A stretch of 17,938 nucleotides of DNA, taken from Acidobacteriota bacterium. Its GTDB lineage: Bacteria > Acidobacteriota > Terriglobia > Acidiferrales > UBA7541. A program made the position numbers and the translations under genes. The stretch covers positions 1-17,938 of the forward strand of contig PMOP01000484.1 in NCBI GenBank assembly GCA_003161495.1. Direction: 5' to 3'. This document shows positions 13,882 to 17,938 of the stretch, piece after piece. Each line of letters opens with the position of its first letter. Position 1 is the stretch's first letter. Below the pieces are notes generated by a model. It had not been told where the DNA came from and did no database searches. It saw nothing but the letters and a program-made list of their open reading frames with translations.

Positions 13882-16212
13882 TCAGCGCAGGGATTGATCG
13901 ACTTCTCGCATCCAGTCTTTTGCTTTTAAAACTTCGCGCGGCTTGGTGCCGTCGGGCGGGCCGACGATGCCGTCTTTTTCCATGATGTCGATCAGGCGGG
14001 CGGCGCGGCCGTAGCCGATGCGCAGGCGGCGCTGCAGTGTGGATGTGGAGGCGCGGCCGGCTTCGCACACGACGCGAACGGCTTCCTGGTAGAGATCGTC
14101 GTCGATGGATTCCGCGCCTGGTTCGCCGTCAGGGCCCGAGGCGTTTTCATCTTTGGGGACTTCGAGCAGGCGTTCGTTGTAGACGGCCTTGGCTTGCGAG
14201 CGCCAGTGATCGCACACGGCGGAGATTTCATCTTCGGTGACGAAGGGGCCGTGCATGCGGTTGAGGCGCGCCGAACCTGCGGGCAAGTAAAGCATGTCGC
14301 CGCGGCCGAGCAGAGATTCCGAGCCGTTGGCGTCGAGAATGGTGCGCGAGTCCACTTTGCTGGCCACGCGGAACGAAATGCGTGCGGGGAAATTCGCCTT
14401 GATCAAGCCGGTGATGACGTCTACCGACGGGCGCTGCGTGGCGAGGATGAGGTGGATGCCTACGGCGCGCGCCATTTGCGCGAGACGCGTGATGGATTCC
14501 TCAACGTTGCTCGTGTCGACCATCATCAGGTCGGCGAGTTCGTCGATGATGATGACGATATAGGGTAGCGGCTTGTGCTCGGCGTTTTCGGTTTCGTCAA
14601 AAAGGGAGAGCGACTGGCCTTTCTGGAACGTGCGGTTGTACTGATCGATGTTGCGGACGCCGCGCGCGGCGAGCAGCTTGAGGCGCGATTCCATTTCGCG
14701 CGTGGCATTGCGTAAAACATTGGACGCAACTTTGGGATCGGTGACGACGGGAGCGAGGAGATGCGGAATGTCCTCGTACAGGCCAAGCTCCAGGCGCTTC
14801 GGATCGATCATCACCATTTTCAATTCGTCGGGCGTGCCTTTATAAAGCATCGAAAGAATCAGGGAGTTGAGAAAAACGCTCTTGCCGGTGCCCGTCGATC
14901 CGGCGATGAGCAAGTGGGGCATTTGGCATAGATCGGAAACGCGGTTGCGTCCGATCAGGTCTTTGCCAAGCGCCAGCGTCAGCTTGGAAGAGGAATTGAC
15001 GAATTCGGCGGATTCGATTTGCTCGCGCAGGGCGATGGTCTGGCGGTTTGCGTTCGGGACTTCGATGCCGACCGTGGATTTTCCGGGGATGCGCTCGATG
15101 AGAATGGATTCCGCTTTGAGCGCGAGGCACAGGTCGTCCGCAAGGCCAGTGATACGGCTGTATTTGATTCCGGCTTCCGGCTTGAACTCGTAGGTCGTCA
15201 CCACCGGGCCGGGATTGATCTGTGTTATGCGGCCGCCAATATCAAACTCCTGGCACTTTTGCTCGATGGCGTGCGCGCATTCCTTGAGTTCGTCTTCCTC
15301 GATTTTTTCATGGCGCGGAGCCGGGCGAAGCAAATCGGGGGAGGGAAGCCGGAAACTCGTGGCGCCCTTGGCAATTTTCGGGGAAGAGGGCTGTTTGAGT
15401 TGCGGTTTTTTCTCTTCCGCATTTCGGAAAATGATGGAACGCGAGCGCTCGCGCTCTGCCGGCTCGGACTCTTCGCGCTCGTCCTGTTCGGTAACGGCGC
15501 TGCCATCCACTTCGGCCACGGATTGCGCGGGGATCGGCGGGCGGCCCAGCGATTTGATTTCGGCGAGGCGCTTTTGCATGCGGTCCTGCTCGCGCTTCTC
15601 CGCGCGTTCTTCGCGCCAGATGGAATAGCGCTCTTTGAGCGGACCGATGACGTTCAATTTGCCGAGCGGGCCGCGCAGGGTTTCGTGCGTCTCAAGAAAA
15701 GAAAATTTTGTGGTCAGGAAAAGCGCGACGAAAAAGATGGCGACGGCGACGACGTTGGCTCCGACCGTGTTGAATCCGGACAGCAGTCCTGTCGAGACCA
15801 GGTGGCCGAACAGTCCACCGGGCGGAAGGGCGGCGCGCACTTCCGGGACGTGCCAGAGCGTGAGCATCGCGGGAAGCATCAGCACCAGCAGAGAGTAGCC
15901 CACGACCTTGGTTACTGGAGATTCCAAGAGTTCGCTGCGGAACCAGCGCGATCCGACGATGAAGATGCCGACCGGCAGCAGGAATGCCGCGTAGCCGAAC
16001 ACCTGAAACAGCAGGTCCGCGCCATAGGCGCCGACCGGGCCGATCCAGTTGCGGGCCGAATGCAGGGCGGTGGATTCGGCGGAGACATTGAACGACGGAT
16101 CGTGTGGGCTGTAGGAAATCAGGGCCAGCGCCACTAGGATGGCGATCGTCATGCCGACAAAGCCGATCAATTCATTGAGACGATGATTCTCAGTTGGAGT
16201 CAGAACGCGCAC
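13882..16212 (-). CDS. ftsK: DNA translocase FtsK/SpoIIIE
   Basis: A 776-residue membrane-bound ATP-driven DNA pump that moves chromosome ends through the closing septum. Residues about 13-170 hold four transmembrane helices (17-35, 62-88, 102-121, 151-168). About 180-300 is a short charged linker, rich in Glu, Lys and Arg. The motor follows: Walker A GSTGTGKS (438-445, Lys444), 'MIDPKRLELGLYEDIPHLL', Walker B YIVIIIDELADLM (Asp557) and 'LILATQRPSVDVITGLIKAN'. The last 70 residues are the winged-helix gamma domain (STLQRRLRIGYGRAARLIDI), which reads the polar DNA motif. Length is near that of SpoIIIE and much shorter than E. coli FtsK, because the linker is short. The GTG at 16212 is chosen because AGGAGA lies six bases upstream and the product starts like relatives. 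The extra 32 codons of the longer frame have no membrane or domain features. Confidence 0.96.
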   Translation of the reverse strand: MRVLTPTENHRLNELIGFVGMTIAILVALALISYSPHDPSFNVSAESTALHSARNWIGPVGAYGADLLFQVFGYAAFLLPVGIFIVGSRWFRSELLESPVTKVVGYSLLVLMLPAMLTLWHVPEVRAALPPGGLFGHLVSTGLLSGFNTVGANVVAVAIFFVALFLTTKFSFLETHETLRGPLGKLNVIGPLKERYSIWREERAEKREQDRMQKRLAEIKSLGRPPIPAQSVAEVDGSAVTEQDEREESEPAERERSRSIIFRNAEEKKPQLKQPSSPKIAKGATSFRLPSPDLLRPAPRHEKIEEDELKECAHAIEQKCQEFDIGGRITQINPGPVVTTYEFKPEAGIKYSRITGLADDLCLALKAESILIERIPGKSTVGIEVPNANRQTIALREQIESAEFVNSSSKLTLALGKDLIGRNRVSDLCQMPHLLIAGSTGTGKSVFLNSLILSMLYKGTPDELKMVMIDPKRLELGLYEDIPHLLAPVVTDPKVASNVLRNATREMESRLKLLAARGVRNIDQYNRTFQKGQSLSLFDETENAEHKPLPYIVIIIDELADLMMVDTSNVEESITRLAQMARAVGIHLILATQRPSVDVITGLIKANFPARISFRVASKVDSRTILDANGSESLLGRGDMLYLPAGSARLNRMHGPFVTEDEISAVCDHWRSQAKAVYNERLLEVPKDENASGPDGEPGAESIDDDLYQEAVRVVCEAGRASTSTLQRRLRIGYGRAARLIDIMEKDGIVGPPDGTKPREVLKAKDWMREVDQSLR

Positions 16213-16310
16213 GAAAGTCTCCTCAGAATAGGGGGAAGGTGCTCGTCGCAGGAAGGGTGCGCGGGCGCTGGCGCGCGGATCCCATCTGGAAATGTACGAG
16301 CAACGCATCG

Positions 16311-16338
16311 ACTATACCAAAGACAGGACGGCTGGCAA
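16311..16338 (-). promoter_or_regulatory. Sigma70-type promoter for ftsK
   Basis: Minus strand: TTGCCA (16338-16333, 5/6), a 16-base spacer and TATAGT (16316-16311, 5/6). Predicted start near 16304, with a leader of about 92 bases before the GTG at 16212. This promoter would lie upstream of the longer frame's start as well, so it does not decide between them. Confidence 0.55.
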
Positions 16339-16444
16339 GAGAGATATCATGCGCGGGTAGTCGGTCGGTTACGGATGGGCGGGCAGCCGTTGCTTGCCGT
16401 TAAATAGTTTGCGAGACTAGGGACCGAATCACCAAGGGTGAATG

Positions 16445-17938
16445 ATGCGGATGAAATTATTTTTGCTGGCATTGGCTTTGAATGTGGGATGCGTGATCGC
16501 TGCTCCCGCTCCCGCTCCCGCGCAAAAACTCGCGCCGCCAGCGCTTGCAGGCCGCGTGAGTTCGGATGCGGAAGGGGCGATGGAAGGTGTGCTTGTCAGG
16601 GCTAAGGGCGAAGGGAAGACGATCAGCGTCACTGTGGTTTCCGATCACGAGGGGCGGTACTCCTTTCCGGCGAAGAGGCTCATGCCCGGAAAATACAACA
16701 TTGATATCCGAGCTGTTGGGTATGACCTTGCAAGCCGGGTGTCTGTCGAATTGGCGAGCGGCGCGACGCGCACCGCAGATTTGAAACTGGTGAAAACCAA
16801 AGACCTCGTTTCTCAGCTCACTAGCGCCGAGTGGCTACTTAGCGTGCCGGGGACAGAGGCGCAAAAGAATCAATTATTTCGCTGCGCCGCGTGCCATTCT
16901 CTCGCGCCGATTGTGCAGAGCACTTACGACGAGCAGGGATGGCTAACCACTTTTGCTCGGATGCGGAGTTATTCGGAGCAGGCGGTCCTCGAACATCCTG
17001 TTTCGCTGCCGTACAAGGTTGCGGTTCAGCCGGATCCGGAATTTGCGAAATATCTGAGCACGATCAATTTAAGTTCCACGCCGGAATGGAAATATGAACT
17101 GAAGACCCTTCCACGTCCGACCGGGAGAGCCACGCGCGTTATCGTCACCGAATACGATTTGCCTGCCGCTGGACGCCTGCCGCATGACGCCGATCTCGAT
17201 GACAAAGGAATGGTCTGGTACAACGATTTTCGCGAACCGCTGATCGGGCGCCTCGATCCGCGGACCGGCGAGACCAAAGAATGGACGATGCCGCCGTTGA
17301 AACCCGGCTTCCCCGAAGGAACACTTTCCATCGAGTTCAACCGCGACGGTTTCCTCTGGATCCCGCGATTCCGGCAGGGAGGTTACACGCGGTTTGATCC
17401 GCGCACGGAAAAATTTCAAACCTGGCTCGTCCCGCCGGAATACAACGACGCGCGGGCGATTCAGCCGCAGGTCGCCGCCGCGCCGGACGGAACCGCTTGG
17501 TTTCCGGGAGGGGAGAGCCTGTTGATTTTCAAGGTCGATCCGGAGACGGGGAAAGTCACCGCGTATCCGATGTATCCTGACTATCATCCGGACGAGAAAA
17601 GTTCCGGCATCATTCAGTTCAGCTACAGCGCGACGCCGACGGGGCATTCCACGTACGGCCTCGCGGCGGATTCCCAATCGAATGTGTACATTTGCGATAT
17701 TGTCGGAGGAAATATCGGAAAGATCGATGGGAAGACGGGGAAAGTGACTTTATACAAGACGCCCACTTTAAATTCCGGGCCGCGGCGCGTTTCGGTGGAT
17801 TCCGAGGATCGCGTTTGGTTTGGGGAGTATTACGCGGATAAGCTCGGGATGTTCGATCCGAAAACGGAGAAGTTCAAGGAGTGGACCGCCCCGACACCGT
17901 GGCTCGGCCCGTATCCCGCGAAGGCCGACAAGAACGGC
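16445..17938 (+). CDS. Second CarboxypepD_reg-like / c-type haem / Vgb-like propeller protein, 5' part
   Basis: An open frame of 498 codons that runs off the end of the window. Signal peptide at about 1-27 (MRMK, hydrophobic core, APAPAPAQ). Residues about 33-115 form a carboxypeptidase-regulatory-like sandwich (GRVSSDAEGAMEGVLVRA, SDHEGRYSFPAKR, PGKYNIDIRAVGYDL). A single haem motif CAACH lies at 147-151. From about 195 there are Vgb-like propeller blades (DADLDDKGMVWYNDFREP, LDPRTGETKEWTMPP, FNRDGFLWIPRFRQGG, AAPDGTAWFPG, VDSEDRVWFGEYYADKLGMF). Domain order equals that of the 4459-6636 gene, but blade sequences differ and it is closer to the lyase family. Three ATGs lie close together (16442, 16445, 16451, all in frame); 16445 is preferred because AAGGG ends six bases upstream. 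A periplasmic location is expected. Divergent from ftsK, with 232 bases between. Confidence 0.82.
   Translation, partial: MRMKLFLLALALNVGCVIAAPAPAPAQKLAPPALAGRVSSDAEGAMEGVLVRAKGEGKTISVTVVSDHEGRYSFPAKRLMPGKYNIDIRAVGYDLASRVSVELASGATRTADLKLVKTKDLVSQLTSAEWLLSVPGTEAQKNQLFRCAACHSLAPIVQSTYDEQGWLTTFARMRSYSEQAVLEHPVSLPYKVAVQPDPEFAKYLSTINLSSTPEWKYELKTLPRPTGRATRVIVTEYDLPAAGRLPHDADLDDKGMVWYNDFREPLIGRLDPRTGETKEWTMPPLKPGFPEGTLSIEFNRDGFLWIPRFRQGGYTRFDPRTEKFQTWLVPPEYNDARAIQPQVAAAPDGTAWFPGGESLLIFKVDPETGKVTAYPMYPDYHPDEKSSGIIQFSYSATPTGHSTYGLAADSQSNVYICDIVGGNIGKIDGKTGKVTLYKTPTLNSGPRRVSVDSEDRVWFGEYYADKLGMFDPKTEKFKEWTAPTPWLGPYPAKADKNG

Noticed and set aside
15019..16137. 372-residue plus-strand open frame inside ftsK
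   Set aside because: Antisense to an unmistakable translocase gene; its sequence is low-complexity and Arg/Asp/Gly-rich, as expected of a shadow.
16213..16308. N-terminal extension of FtsK to the ATG at 16308
   Set aside because: The GTG at 16212 has AGGAGA at six bases. The extension is Arg-rich, without domain features.
1..17938. CRISPR array, insertion sequence or prophage
   Set aside because: No regularly spaced repeats with unique spacers, no transposase or phage protein, and no terminal repeats around a coding unit were seen.

Overview
The window reads as chromosomal DNA of a free-living Gram-negative bacterium, most likely a member of the Acidobacteriota. This is an inference from gene content and style. 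The evidence is a zinc-ribbon/Ser-Thr kinase/TolB-like/TPR mosaic, two exported proteins that join a carboxypeptidase-regulatory-like domain to a c-type haem motif and a Vgb-like propeller, a C-terminal-Phe outer-membrane barrel, and several intergenic hairpin repeats in moderately GC-rich DNA. I see no mobile element, phage gene, toxin-antitoxin pair or CRISPR array.

Layout. Positions 1-606 hold the 3' end of an LVIVD-type propeller gene (+). Next comes a membrane-anchored TlpA-like thioredoxin (801-1679, +), flanked on each side by a different two-armed inverted repeat, and then msrA (1783-2415, +). Two exported proteins follow on the minus strand: an unrecognised secreted protein (2491-3156) and an outer-membrane barrel (3288-4211). 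A large haem/propeller protein (4459-6636, -) ends at a textbook intrinsic terminator. It is divergent from a 1205-residue receptor kinase (6985-10602, +). The kinase converges on an 845-residue secreted adhesin-like protein with a C-terminal PxKF-like domain (10696-13233, -). A tRNA-Phe(GAA) gene (13494-13568, -) and a translocase gene, ftsK/spoIIIE (13882-16212, -), follow. The last gene (16445 to the window end, +) is a second protein of the haem/propeller type.

How it fits together. Most genes are single transcription units. Good sigma70-type promoters can be read for the barrel, the first haem/propeller protein, the 845-residue secreted protein, tRNA-Phe and ftsK. Three of these carry a perfect TTGACA box with a 17-base spacer, all in front of exported proteins. 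Only tlpA-like and msrA look functionally linked (extracytoplasmic thiol chemistry beside methionine sulfoxide repair), and a stable hairpin separates them. The kinase has no obvious partner next to it.

The points most worth a second look are the CxCxC tail on the thioredoxin, the REP-like double hairpins (one abutting the msrA ribosome binding site), the kinase TPR array in an exact 120-nt register, and the pair of haem/propeller proteins. I did not find a clearly new multi-gene system.
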